Assembly: GCA_002449535.1 (NCBI GenBank)
Contig: DJWZ01000073.1
Coordinates: 1 to 13,809, forward strand
DNA length: 13,809 bases
Direction: 5' to 3'
Origin: Prevotellaceae bacterium UBA7017
GTDB taxonomy: Bacteria; Bacteroidota; Bacteroidia; Bacteroidales; Bacteroidaceae
Notes under the pieces: model-generated
Database searches by the model: none
The model's input: only the letters and a program-made list of their open reading frames with translations
What the model was told of the DNA's origin: nothing
Part shown: positions 1-5,871 of the stretch, piece after piece
How positions within the stretch are numbered: position 1 is the first letter of the stretch
How the letters are laid out: each line of letters opens with the position of its first letter
Translations under genes and position numbers: made by a program

Positions 1-1
1 C

Positions 2-487
2 ACTCGTTATGAGGAAAATCCGACTATACAGTTTACCTCTGCCGGTACTGACTCTATAGCCCTCTATGCTACCTTTGAGAGGTGGAATGCGTCTATCGGA
101 CAGAAGGAGGTGTTGGAATTCAAGCGTGAATACTACACCCTTGATGCTACTCCTCTTACCATTAAGGCAAGTGAGAGTGAATTGACATTTCCGAATGCCT
201 TCTCTCCCAATGGGGATGGCGTAAACGATTATTACAAGCCAAAGACATTCAAGAGTATTGTGGAGTTCCGTGCCATTATCTTCAATCGTTGGGGGCAGAA
301 GCTCTATGAGTGGAATGATGTAACGGCAGAAGGCTGGGACGGCTCGTATAACGGTCACCAAGTGAAGCAAGGCACGTATTTTGTATTGTGTACTGCCAAA
401 GGAGCCGATGGTCAGGTCTTTAAGATAAAGAAAGACGTCAACATCCTACGTGGCTATACCAAGGACGAACCCGTTGACACTGAGTGA
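2..487 (+). CDS. C-terminal part of a T9SS cargo protein (type B sorting domain)
   Basis: This is the 3' part of a gene that begins before the window; the frame is open from base 2, so the GTG at 110 is not a start. The C-terminal ~95 residues match the gliding-motility/CHU_C type B sorting domain: FPNAFSPNGDGVNDYY opening, then FNRWGQKLYEW, WDGSYNG and a final basic strand ending in NILRGY. In known systems this domain directs a secreted protein through the type IX secretion system to the cell surface or medium. Preceding residues (FTSAGTDSIALYATF) look like the end of an Ig-like repeat of a large surface adhesin, but this is inference. It converges on the DUF3078 gene with a 30-bp gap holding only a 10-bp palindrome (501-510). 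Cargo function is not visible. Confidence 0.9.
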   Translation, partial: TRYEENPTIQFTSAGTDSIALYATFERWNASIGQKEVLEFKREYYTLDATPLTIKASESELTFPNAFSPNGDGVNDYYKPKTFKSIVEFRAIIFNRWGQKLYEWNDVTAEGWDGSYNGHQVKQGTYFVLCTAKGADGQVFKIKKDVNILRGYTKDEPVDTE

Positions 488-517
488 GGAGCGCGCAATG
501 AGGAATTCCTAACTCTC

Positions 518-1675
518 CTACATGCTATAGCTGAAGCCGAGGGAGAAGTATTCGTTAAATTGCAGCAGTGTGTGTCCAGGCTCGATGGGCTTTACGCTGT
601 CGTCGAATCGTGGGTATAGGAACAGGTTTGTTGAAAGAAATCTGTTAAACCTGAACGATATGTTGTTTTCCCATTCTATCAGCAGCTTGTGATATGTGGT
701 GTAGGCATAGAAACGAGTCCTCCATGAAAGATTGTCTATAGGCTTCCATTCAAGATCTACTGTTGTCTGTGAACCAAAATCCTCCATAGTGTGATGGTCT
801 GTTGTTATGCCGTTTGCTGCAGCCAGGTCTTTACGGTCCACATATTTGAAGTTGAAGGCTATCGGCGCCAGGTGTATGGTACCTTTCAGGCGTTTGTTCT
901 TTGTCTCAACGAAATAGTCCATACCGAGAGAGACATTCAGGGTGAAAGGTGACATGAAGTCGGAATATGTCTTCTTGTCATTATTCTTCAAGCCTCTTGA
1001 GAATTGTGTGTATGCCAGTAACTGCAGGGCATAATACCATTGCTTGTGCGCCTGTCGGTCGAATTTTCCGGTGTAGCGAATCAAGTCTTCCGATGTCTTG
1101 AACTTGTTGATGGTGTCGGCACTTGATGTCTGGAATCCTAATCGCATTTCCAACTTGTTGTTGAACTTCAGCTTTCTGGCATTGTCGTAGTTATATTGCA
1201 GGGTTACGGTGCCCAGCATTGAGTAGCTCCTGCTGCCTCTCTGGTACCAGTTGTCAGAAACGTGGTTCTGCATGAATTGCAGGAAGTAGTCTCCCATGAA
1301 AGTCCAGAAATGAGGCTTCGTGATGAAAAGATTTATGGGTTCTGTAGGAGCGTTCAGCGGTACATGCGTTGGAACAGGCGATATTTTCGTGGTGTCTGTA
1401 AGCGATAGCGAGGGTGGCGTTTCTGGAGACAATGTCCCTAAATCAGATGGCGCTACCTCTATGTTCTTCTCTACCAATTCCGGATGTCTGAGATATACAT
1501 CCATCAGCACCCTGTCTTCCAGCGACTGTCCGGCACTATCCCTGTTCATTATCTCCCTTGTTACAGAAGGGTCGTATTTCAGTGGCGAGAACAGGCGGAA
1601 ATGGGAAGATTGCGCCCACATATTTGTGATGCACAAGGTGGTAAATAAAAATATGGTTGAAAATAGCCGTTTCAT
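518..1675 (-). CDS. DUF3078-family outer-membrane beta-barrel protein
   Basis: A 385-aa protein with a signal peptide (basic start, hydrophobic core, cleavage after MWAQ at about residue 22), a Pro/Thr-rich linker (about 80-115) and a C-terminal region of alternating aromatic strands. The stretch from ITKPHFWTFMGDYFLQFMQN onward, with DNWYQRG, LTSSADT-like polar turns, FDRQAHKQWYYALQLLAYTQF and SDFMSPFTLNVSLGMDY, follows the DUF3078 pattern found across Bacteroidota. Such proteins are predicted outer-membrane barrels; no biochemical role is firmly known. Its ATG overlaps the stop of the upstream acid phosphatase gene by four bases (ATGA), so the two are probably translated together from the promoter at 2415-2446. 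The pairing suggests an envelope function linked to phosphate or phospholipid chemistry, which is only inference. Confidence 0.82.
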   Translation of the reverse strand: MKRLFSTIFLFTTLCITNMWAQSSHFRLFSPLKYDPSVTREIMNRDSAGQSLEDRVLMDVYLRHPELVEKNIEVAPSDLGTLSPETPPSLSLTDTTKISPVPTHVPLNAPTEPINLFITKPHFWTFMGDYFLQFMQNHVSDNWYQRGSRSYSMLGTVTLQYNYDNARKLKFNNKLEMRLGFQTSSADTINKFKTSEDLIRYTGKFDRQAHKQWYYALQLLAYTQFSRGLKNNDKKTYSDFMSPFTLNVSLGMDYFVETKNKRLKGTIHLAPIAFNFKYVDRKDLAAANGITTDHHTMEDFGSQTTVDLEWKPIDNLSWRTRFYAYTTYHKLLIEWENNISFRFNRFLSTNLFLYPRFDDSVKPIEPGHTLLQFNEYFSLGFSYSM

Positions 1676-2388
1676 CTTCCTGCTATCTTTTTGTATTCCT
1701 TCTGTGCCTTCTTCATTTGCTCAATAAATTCAGGACAGTTCTGTAAGGCACAGAAACCGATGCTTGCTCCTACGCGGCTGGCGTCAACGTCGCTCTGCCA
1801 GTGAGCCCCGGCAATGACGCGGCTCTGCCCATATATGTAGGCACGATAGAACAGGGTGTCGGTACGCTCTGGTGCTATCTGCGACATCAGCAGTGCACAC
1901 ATCTGTCCGCGCATGGTATGCCCAGAAGGATAGCTGCCCTCGCCACGCAGGTCGTCTTCCTCGCCTGTCAGCATCGCATCGTCAAGACGCTCAAAGGGAC
2001 GCTGGCGGTGATAGTATGCCTTAGGAGCCACACGCATCTGGTCGGTAGTGTAGATTGCCGTCGTTAGCAGCTTGTATATCTCTGGCGTCCTTTCCTTGCC
2101 GACCTCCAGACCGAAGGGAACGGCAAACTGGCGGAACAGCGAGTCGATAGGGTTCCAGATGGCGTCGCCCCTTGCCATGGCTGCACGCCCTTTGTCAGTG
2201 CGCTGCTGTTTACCCCATGCGTAACGCATCATGTCATTGGCAAACTCCGGGCTGTCGAAGTCAGGCGGTGCAGGCAGACATTTTATGAGGTCAGGCAACA
2301 GTTCTGTGGTGAGATATACAGGCATCTTCTGTGCCGATACCGTCATTGCCACGAAGGCGATGAATAATGTTGCTAATATCTTTTTCAT
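1672..2388 (-). CDS. periplasmic class A (PAP2-type) acid phosphatase
   Basis: A 238-aa protein with signal peptide MKKILATLFIAFVAMTVSAQ. The whole catalytic signature of the PAP2/class A non-specific acid phosphatases (PhoN-like) is present: K123-x6-R130-P131, then P154-S155-G156-H157, then S189-R190-x5-H196-x3-D200. In this family the second His forms the phospho-enzyme with the help of the conserved Arg, Lys and Asp residues, removing phosphate from periplasmic organic phosphates. Length is typical. It is the first gene of a two-gene leftward operon, followed by the DUF3078 gene with an ATGA overlap. Its promoter (2415-2446) lies in a 101-bp module also found in front of the barrel gene at 7610. 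Lipid phosphatase activity is an alternative, but the absence of multiple membrane helices favours a soluble enzyme. Confidence 0.92.
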   Translation of the reverse strand: MKKILATLFIAFVAMTVSAQKMPVYLTTELLPDLIKCLPAPPDFDSPEFANDMMRYAWGKQQRTDKGRAAMARGDAIWNPIDSLFRQFAVPFGLEVGKERTPEIYKLLTTAIYTTDQMRVAPKAYYHRQRPFERLDDAMLTGEEDDLRGEGSYPSGHTMRGQMCALLMSQIAPERTDTLFYRAYIYGQSRVIAGAHWQSDVDASRVGASIGFCALQNCPEFIEQMKKAQKEYKKIAGR

Positions 2389-2413
2389 ACTATTTCTATT
2401 TTTAAAATCGTCT

Positions 2414-2514
2414 GCAAAGGTACGATTAAGTTATGAGAAATACAAATAAAAAGCTTGTTTTTTGTTTTATTTCCATGACGAAGTACCTTCAACCGTAGGT
2501 AAAAGGTACGATTA
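2414..2514. repeat. 101-bp intergenic module, copy 1
   Basis: Shares two conserved end blocks with 7668-7768. Block A begins GCAAAGGTA and holds the minus-strand -7 box; block B (2482-2514, 33 bp) matches the other copy at 28 of 33 positions. The blocks start exactly 68 bp apart in both copies, and the middle is weakly similar. Block B is an inverted repeat: GTACCTT (2483-2489) pairs with AAGGTAC (2503-2509), with ACC/GGT nested inside. It could be a shared regulator site about 70 bp upstream of the minus-strand start, or a dispersed genomic repeat. Confidence 0.6.
2415..2446 (-). promoter_or_regulatory. Bacteroidota-type promoter of the acid phosphatase operon
   Basis: On the minus strand TTTG (2446-2443), 20 bases, then TACCTTTG (2422-2415), matching the primary sigma consensus TTTG/TAnnTTTG of Bacteroidota exactly. 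It is 26 bases from the ATG at 2388. Confidence 0.75.
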
Positions 2515-2518
2515 GTTT

Positions 2519-2540
2519 AACGAAAATAAAAATTTTCGTT
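2519..2540. promoter_or_regulatory. perfect 9-bp inverted repeat between divergent promoters
   Basis: AACGAAAAT, four A, ATTTTCGTT. It ends five bases before the -33 box of the Dabb gene promoter, so an operator is more likely than a terminator. This is inference from position only. Confidence 0.35.
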
Positions 2541-2545
2541 TTCAT

Positions 2546-2577
2546 TTTGCCTTTGTACGGATTTTTTTGTATTTTTG
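2546..2577 (+). promoter_or_regulatory. Bacteroidota-type promoter of the Dabb gene
   Basis: TTTG (2546-2549), 20 bases, TATTTTTG (2570-2577), followed by an ATG 31 bases on. It is an exact fit to the TTTG/TAnnTTTG pattern and shows that the real gene start is 2609, because an upstream in-frame TTG at 2567 would lie inside the -7 region. Confidence 0.75.
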
Positions 2578-2608
2578 CAGCCAAAGTAAAACAAACAAGA
2601 TATTGACT

Positions 2609-2914
2609 ATGGTAAAACATGTGATTTTGTGGACATTGAATCCAGAACTCTCGGAAGAGGAGAAGAAAGCCGTTAAGGCAGGTATTAAAGAAGGTCTTGA
2701 AGGACTGGTCGGGAAAGTGCCGGGACTGATAGATGCGAAAGTGAATGTTGATGGACGCTTGGAATCCTCAAATGCCGATGTGATGCTTGATAGCACCCTT
2801 GAGAGCGAAGCTGCCCTGAAGGCTTATGCAAGCCATCCAGAGCATGTGGCAGTTGCCAACAGCAAGGTACGTCCTTATACAGTACAAAGAACCTGTCTCG
2901 ATTTTGAGGTGTGA
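2609..2914 (+). CDS. stress-responsive alpha/beta barrel (Dabb) domain protein
   Basis: A 101-aa single-domain protein. MVKHVILWTLNPE opens the first strand, KVPGLIDAKVNVD and SSNADVMLDSTLES form the middle, and ALKAYASHPEHVAVANS is the helix typical of the Dabb family (PF07876), closing with a basic last strand. Family members are dimeric ferredoxin-like folds; a few are enzymes in plant or polyketide pathways, most have no assigned role. The ATG at 2609 is chosen because the Dabb domain starts there and because the promoter at 2546-2577 predicts a transcript start near 2584. The gene stands alone, divergent from the acid phosphatase operon. No substrate can be read from the sequence. Confidence 0.88.
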   Translation: MVKHVILWTLNPELSEEEKKAVKAGIKEGLEGLVGKVPGLIDAKVNVDGRLESSNADVMLDSTLESEAALKAYASHPEHVAVANSKVRPYTVQRTCLDFEV

Positions 2915-2952
2915 TATTGGCTCGTCTGCAAAGCCCAGTACTTAATAAAATG

Positions 2953-2989
2953 CTCATCAGCAAGACGAATATAGTCATTCGCTGATGAG
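2953..2989 (-). terminator. hairpin, possible terminator of leftward transcription
   Basis: CTCATCAG (2953-2960) pairs with CTGATGAG (2982-2989); an inner CGAAT/ATTCG stem (2966-2970, 2977-2981) closes a 6-nt loop. On the minus strand it is followed by CATTTTATT, a weak U-rich tail; on the plus strand no U run follows, so it is not a good terminator for the Dabb gene. Confidence 0.4.
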
Positions 2990-3057
2990 TCATATAGAAC
3001 GCATAACTATCGCTATATCTTCTTTATATCCTCTCTACCATTTCCATACTCTATGAA

Positions 3058-3211
3058 TATGAGCTCAGATAGAGTTCTAATAGAATTCTTATAGGGTCCT
3101 AATAGAAATTTAATAGAGTTCTTTAGGAGATGCCTATGACTTGCTTATGACTTACAATAGAGTTGGTATAGAGTTGGTATAGGCTTGGTATAGACTTGGT
3201 ATAGACTTTGA
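3058..3211. repeat. 11-bp tandem array, 14 units
   Basis: Reading from 3058 in steps of 11 gives TATGAGCTCAG, ATAGAGTTCTA, ATAGAATTCTT, ATAGGGTCCTA, ATAGAAATTTA, ATAGAGTTCTT, TAGGAGATGCC, TATGACTTGCT, TATGACTTACA, ATAGAGTTGGT (twice), ATAGGCTTGGT, ATAGACTTGGT and ATAGACTTTGA. The phase never slips, although units have diverged and fall into two sub-types (…TTCTA-like left, …TTGGT-like right). Units are contiguous with no spacers, so this is not a CRISPR array. Period 11 is close to a helical turn. Confidence 0.8.
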
Positions 3212-3265
3212 TGAGGAAATGTTTGTTTGCAGAAAGTGTAAAGAAAAAAGACTCTTTTCACACTG

Positions 3266-3296
3266 CAAAGGTACTAAAAATTATCAATACTACAAA
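3266..3296 (-). promoter_or_regulatory. leftward Bacteroidota-type promoter with no protein gene behind it
   Basis: On the minus strand TTTG (3296-3293), 19 bases, TACCTTTG (3273-3266). As good a match as the promoters of the annotated genes, yet the next 300 bases leftward hold no credible coding frame. It may drive the candidate RNA at 2945-3258. Confidence 0.55.
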
Positions 3297-3351
3297 ATAA
3301 AATAGCATTTTTATTTCTGTTTTTATGCAGGGAGAGAATTTTTACTGCCGT

Positions 3352-3407
3352 GCACTGGAAAACTTTTTTCAGCGCACTGTAGTAATTCCTACTCTGCACT
3401 GCAGTAA
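3352..3407. repeat. three GCACTG direct repeats at 22-bp spacing
   Basis: GCACTG starts at 3352, 3374 and 3396, exactly 22 bp apart (two turns of 11). The last two extend to GCACTGtAGTAA and GCACTGcAGTAA. It lies just beyond the 3' end of the membrane-protein gene at 3435. It could be a helically phased protein-binding array or part of the same 11-bp-periodic tract as 3058-3211. Apart from the features listed, 2915-3434 holds nothing I can recognise. Confidence 0.45.
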
Positions 3408-3434
3408 ATGGTGCTAAGAATTGGCACAAGTTTC

Positions 3435-3815
3435 TTATACTCGTGAAGTTTTCCAGTAATACAACAACATAAATACACAGCCGAGAAATATAATTACGAG
3501 AGACATGTATGAAGGTAAATCAACTATATGAATGATGTCAACTATTAGAATAATTGCGGCGGATAAATAAACTGCAACCCTGTTTCTTTTTGTCAGACAT
3601 TTATTTTCATGAAGAAATATCCTGTATATCAGCACCAGTATGATTGGTACGGCAAATACAAATATGCGGAACCATGTATATTCCCAAATGTAGAAATAAT
3701 TGTGTCCTGCATCCTGATACCCCAATAGATTGTTGATAAACTTACCTATCGACATTTGGAAAAGGTAAAAGAAGACAAAAAAGAGATGGAAATTTTTGCT
3801 AATTTGATTCTTCAT
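3435..3815 (-). CDS. hypothetical four-helix membrane protein
   Basis: A 126-aa protein of unknown function. Four hydrophobic segments are visible at about residues 9-27, 48-68, 81-101 and 104-122, with a short basic cytoplasmic-type loop (KCLTKRNR) between the second and third and a basic C-terminus (WKTSRV). No catalytic or binding motif is seen. Upstream on the minus strand there is a -7 box TAACTTTG (3870-3863) but no TTG at the right distance, so its promoter is uncertain. It stands alone: the TetR gene ends 104 bp before its start, and the downstream side is the repeat-rich intergenic region. Codon use and composition look like a real gene, but it resembles no family I can name. Confidence 0.6.
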   Translation of the reverse strand: MKNQISKNFHLFFVFFYLFQMSIGKFINNLLGYQDAGHNYFYIWEYTWFRIFVFAVPIILVLIYRIFLHENKCLTKRNRVAVYLSAAIILIVDIIHIVDLPSYMSLVIIFLGCVFMLLYYWKTSRV

Positions 3816-3919
3816 AATTTTTCGTTTTTAGTTATATGTATCATTTCTGTTGTATTTGGCTGCAAAGTTACAAAATCAAGTGTTAAGTTATTGTGTTGGA
3901 AACTTCTATTAAACTGAAC

Positions 3920-4642
3920 TCATAAGGATACACATTTTTTTATGATATCCTCACTTACTCCTTGCTTTCTCAGATTCTCTGCTATTTTTTCTTTCTCTGA
4001 TTGCTTTTCCATCAGCCATCTAAGCTGCTCAACAATAGAGTGCAGCGCCATCCTGAGCCGTTCTACGTGTTCTGGATTATTGACATCTATTCCACAGAAT
4101 GGAGCTCTGTCTTTATGTAGGCAAAGATAGTAGATACCACCAATCAATAGTGCCGACCATGCCACAATATCAACATTAGTGCCAAAATAGTGACTTAGGT
4201 ATTTGCCTGCTAAAGGTAGAGTGTGTTCTTCCCTAAGTTTAGAAGTATAGTTTGTAATGTCATTACCTTGGGCTACTTCCCACCTGAGTAACTCAAGCAT
4301 AAGGGATTTGCCACTCAATTCTGAAAGCAGACAACATAGCATACTGTAAACATCATCCATCAGGTCTTCTCCCTTCATGGCATTTTTAATGATATCACTG
4401 AACCAATAGTCGCGTTCCTTGACAAATTCACTGTAAAATTCAGAAATATTCTTATACCTCTTATAAAATACTGTGGGCTCAATGTCCGCCATCTTCATTA
4501 TATCTGTTACAAGAGTGTCAGAGAAACCACGTTCAACAATAAGCTTTTCTGCCGCCACTCTAATAGCTTTTTCCAGGTCAGCTTTTGTCCTTCTTGGCTT
4601 CCTTGCTTTCTGATTTGATTCGGATGATATTATACTTCCCAT
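3920..4642 (-). CDS. TetR/AcrR-family transcriptional regulator
   Basis: A 240-aa protein. A basic N-terminal arm (QKARKPRRTK) precedes the TetR helix-turn-helix at about residues 24-70: AIRVAAEKLIVERGFSDTL, VTDIMKMADIEPTVFYKRY, then the KNISEFY helix. The C-terminal ~165 residues are helical ligand/dimer domain, with a hydrophobic stretch (IVAWSALLIGGIYYLCLH) lining a likely pocket, and a charged coiled-coil-like tail (EKQSEKEKIAENLRKQG). TetR proteins usually repress and are released by a small molecule. Upstream lie a clear promoter (4869-4899), a 14-bp perfect palindrome inside a larger inverted repeat (4918-4967), and GAAAC-AAT-GTTTC close to the ATG (4661-4673) sharing the AAACAAT half-site; autoregulation is therefore plausible. 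Its other targets (the membrane operon or the polyene operon) are guesswork. Confidence 0.88.
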   Translation of the reverse strand: MGSIISSESNQKARKPRRTKADLEKAIRVAAEKLIVERGFSDTLVTDIMKMADIEPTVFYKRYKNISEFYSEFVKERDYWFSDIIKNAMKGEDLMDDVYSMLCCLLSELSGKSLMLELLRWEVAQGNDITNYTSKLREEHTLPLAGKYLSHYFGTNVDIVAWSALLIGGIYYLCLHKDRAPFCGIDVNNPEHVERLRMALHSIVEQLRWLMEKQSEKEKIAENLRKQGVSEDIIKKCVSL

Positions 4643-4742
4643 ATTGCTAAGGTTTAAAATGAAACAATGTTTCTTATTTCAGTTAATGAATTTACTAAAT
4701 GATCCGGCTGCCATTTTTTATGAGTCGCAAGAATGCTGATTC

Positions 4743-4853
4743 TTATTCTTGCTTCTTTCGTCCTGACTGCAGATAAACTATTTCACTAACGAATATTTCA
4801 CGTTTATGCAGTTCTTCCACAACTTGATAGACTTTTAGATTGTCTCTTATCAT
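4743..4853 (-). CDS. possible 36-aa leader ORF upstream of the TetR gene
   Basis: An ATG-started frame (MIRDNLKVYQVVEELHKREI through SGRKKQE) that begins about 10 bases after the start site expected from the promoter at 4869-4899, with AAGG five bases upstream of the ATG. Composition (charged, amphipathic helix-like, no rare run) is protein-like. It ends 100 bp before the TetR ATG on the same transcript. It could be a small protein, a regulatory leader peptide, or chance; I recognise no family. The position at the very 5' end of the mRNA is the main argument for it. Confidence 0.35.
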   Translation of the reverse strand: MIRDNLKVYQVVEELHKREIFVSEIVYLQSGRKKQE

Positions 4854-4868
4854 AGCCTTAATTTGTTG

Positions 4869-4899
4869 CAAAAGTAATAATATTTATTTATGCACGCAA
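4869..4899 (-). promoter_or_regulatory. Bacteroidota-type promoter of the TetR transcript
   Basis: On the minus strand TTG (4899-4897), 20 bases, TACTTTTG (4876-4869), a fit to TTG/TAnnTTTG. It implies a leader of about 220 bases before the TetR ATG, which contains the 36-aa ORF. Confidence 0.65.
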
Positions 4900-4917
4900 G
4901 TTAAAATATTCTTTTTC

Positions 4918-4967
4918 TTTCTATATTATAGATATTTAACAAAACAATATTGTTTATAATATAGAAA
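4918..4967. promoter_or_regulatory. nested palindromes upstream of the TetR promoter
   Basis: TTTCTATATTATA (4918-4930) is repeated inverted as TATAATATAGAAA (4955-4967), a perfect 13-bp arm pair. Between them lies the perfect 14-bp palindrome AAACAATATTGTTT (4942-4955). The end sequence ATATAGAAA occurs a third time just after the structure (about 4980-4988). The block sits 19 bp upstream of the -33 box. TetR proteins bind palindromes of this size, so an operator is a fair guess. Confidence 0.5.
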
Positions 4968-5055
4968 TCCAAGAAAGAAATATAGAAATGGGTATTTTTA
5001 CAATCTTGTAGGCTTTCAATCAGTTAAATCACGCTTTGGTGTGCCGATGGTTTTG

Positions 5056-5088
5056 AGAACAGGTTCTTCGGCATACGAACAAGTTCGT
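5056..5088. promoter_or_regulatory. two GAACnnGTTC palindromes spaced two helical turns
   Basis: AGAAC-AG-GTTCT (5056-5067) and ACGAAC-AA-GTTCGT (5075-5088) share the core GAACnnGTTC, and their centres are 20 bp apart. Two-base loops are too short for RNA hairpins, so a dimeric DNA-binding protein is the natural reading. They lie between the membrane operon and the TetR promoter; which gene they would serve is unclear. Confidence 0.4.
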
Positions 5089-5140
5089 CTGCAAAATCCC
5101 CAAAAGAGATTGACCATCAGCAAAGAGAAAAAACTCAATG

Positions 5141-5173
5141 GGGGTAACCCCTAAGGGAAAAATTGCAACCCTT
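5141..5173 (-). terminator. G/C-rich hairpins after the membrane operon, weak terminator candidate
   Basis: CCCTT (5173-5169 read as AAGGG on the minus strand) pairs with 5157-5153, and GGGGT-A-ACCCC (5141-5151) follows. On the minus strand a run of six T occurs about ten bases further. The spacing is not that of a standard intrinsic terminator, so this is a tentative end signal for the operon read from 6839. Confidence 0.3.
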
Positions 5174-5232
5174 AAAGGTAACAAACTCAGGCGAGAGTTA
5201 AAAGTATTTCTGCATATAGCCTTCCCTTTCAA

Positions 5233-5511
5233 TTAGGTTACGTCAGAATGACTTCTCCGATATTTAAAAACGAAATAGCTGCATAGGCATAGGGCTAAAG
5301 CAACTACTATAAGTGCCAACATCATGTTGGTTCCAAGCATCTCTTCAATGCCTGAGGAATCTGGCATCACATTTTCCATCTGCTGCATGTTTCCCGAAAC
5401 ATCAACACTTGAAACCACATGAGAAGTATCCTGAGGAGGTGTTGCATAAGTAGCTGCTGGTCTGGAGATGTAGGGGGAGGGCCCGTCGATAATAATGTCT
5501 AATAACTGCAT
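5233..5511 (-). CDS. small single-helix membrane protein of unknown function
   Basis: A 92-aa protein. Residues 1-60 are polar, rich in Pro, Ser, Met and Asp (SPYISRPAATYATPPQDTSH, GNMQQMENVMPDSSGIEEM), followed by one membrane helix at about 62-84 (MMLALIVVALALCLCSYFVF) and a basic tail (KYRRSHSD), which by the positive-inside rule puts the N-terminus outside. No signal peptide is evident. It is the last gene of the three-gene leftward operon, 18 bp after the four-helix protein. A small subunit or accessory of the adjacent transporter is possible. I do not recognise the family. Confidence 0.6.
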   Translation of the reverse strand: MQLLDIIIDGPSPYISRPAATYATPPQDTSHVVSSVDVSGNMQQMENVMPDSSGIEEMLGTNMMLALIVVALALCLCSYFVFKYRRSHSDVT

Positions 5512-5529
5512 AATAACAAAGTTTATAAT

Positions 5530-5871
5530 TTATATATTTTGAAAGAAATAGTATAAAATCTGTACAAACAGTCCTGTGAGGAAACTGATGGCATTACACA
5601 GAATACTGTATGTGAAGGAACACGACAGATTCCTGATAAAAACATAGTACCATAATGCTTCTACAAGAGCAATAATTACCTCTCCAAGCAGGAGAACTGG
5701 AAGGCTGCTGCTGACATAGTAAACATAGAGGTTAAGCGGAACGTTTGTAATGATATTGACCACAACCGATGATGCAAGTACTCGCCTCCTGCGTTCGTGC
5801 AGAAGCAACAATACAACTAATTCTATCAGAATCGTTGGGATAAGAGCGAGTATAAGAATCGGAATAATCAT
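5530..5871 (-). CDS. small four-helix membrane protein of unknown function
   Basis: A 113-aa, very hydrophobic protein with four helices at about residues 1-24, 32-54, 57-79 and 87-111. The first loop is strongly basic (HERRRRV), so it is likely cytoplasmic and both termini outside or vice versa by topology prediction only. Acidic residues inside helices 1 and 3 (the Glu of LIELVVLLLL, and the Glu residues of LLGEVIIALVEALWYY) are unusual and may be functional. Its ATG shares one base with the TAA stop of the MFS gene (TAATG), which indicates coupled translation and a joint role with that transporter. No family is recognised. Confidence 0.65.
   Translation of the reverse strand: MIIPILILALIPTILIELVVLLLLHERRRRVLASSVVVNIITNVPLNLYVYYVSSSLPVLLLGEVIIALVEALWYYVFIRNLSCSFTYSILCNAISFLTGLFVQILYYFFQNI

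Larger units (their letters stand above)
2945..3258 (-). ncRNA. candidate leftward non-coding RNA carrying an 11-bp repeat array
   Basis: A well-formed leftward promoter (3266-3296) reads into a stretch with no open frame of note. The predicted RNA would start near 3258 with a stem-loop (AGTGTGAAAAGA pairing with TCTTTACACT), run through 14 units of an 11-nt repeat, and end at a long hairpin (2989-2953) followed by CATTTTATT. Total length would be about 300 nt. It belongs to no RNA family I recognise. The promoter and hairpin are seen directly; that an RNA is made is inference. Confidence 0.3.

Noticed and set aside
501..510. Terminator between the convergent genes at 487 and 518
   Set aside because: Only a 10-bp palindrome (AGGAATTCCT) without loop or U run.
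1320..1727. 135-codon plus-strand frame opposite the DUF3078 gene
   Set aside because: Lies wholly across the DUF3078/acid phosphatase overlap in the antisense direction and has no recognisable domain.
2685..2993. 102-codon minus-strand frame opposite the Dabb gene
   Set aside because: Mirror of a well-supported gene and of the hairpin at 2953-2989; low-complexity, no signature.
3058..3211. CRISPR array
   Set aside because: Units are 11 bp, contiguous and degenerate, with no unique spacers and no cas genes nearby.
3863..3870. Complete promoter for the membrane protein at 3435-3815
   Set aside because: A -7 box TAACTTTG is present, but no TTG element lies 17-24 bases upstream.
5029..5232. 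67-codon open frame on the minus strand after the single-helix protein
   Set aside because: TTG start directly after the previous stop, no family-like features, and it runs across the palindromes and hairpins at 5056-5173; better read as intergenic.
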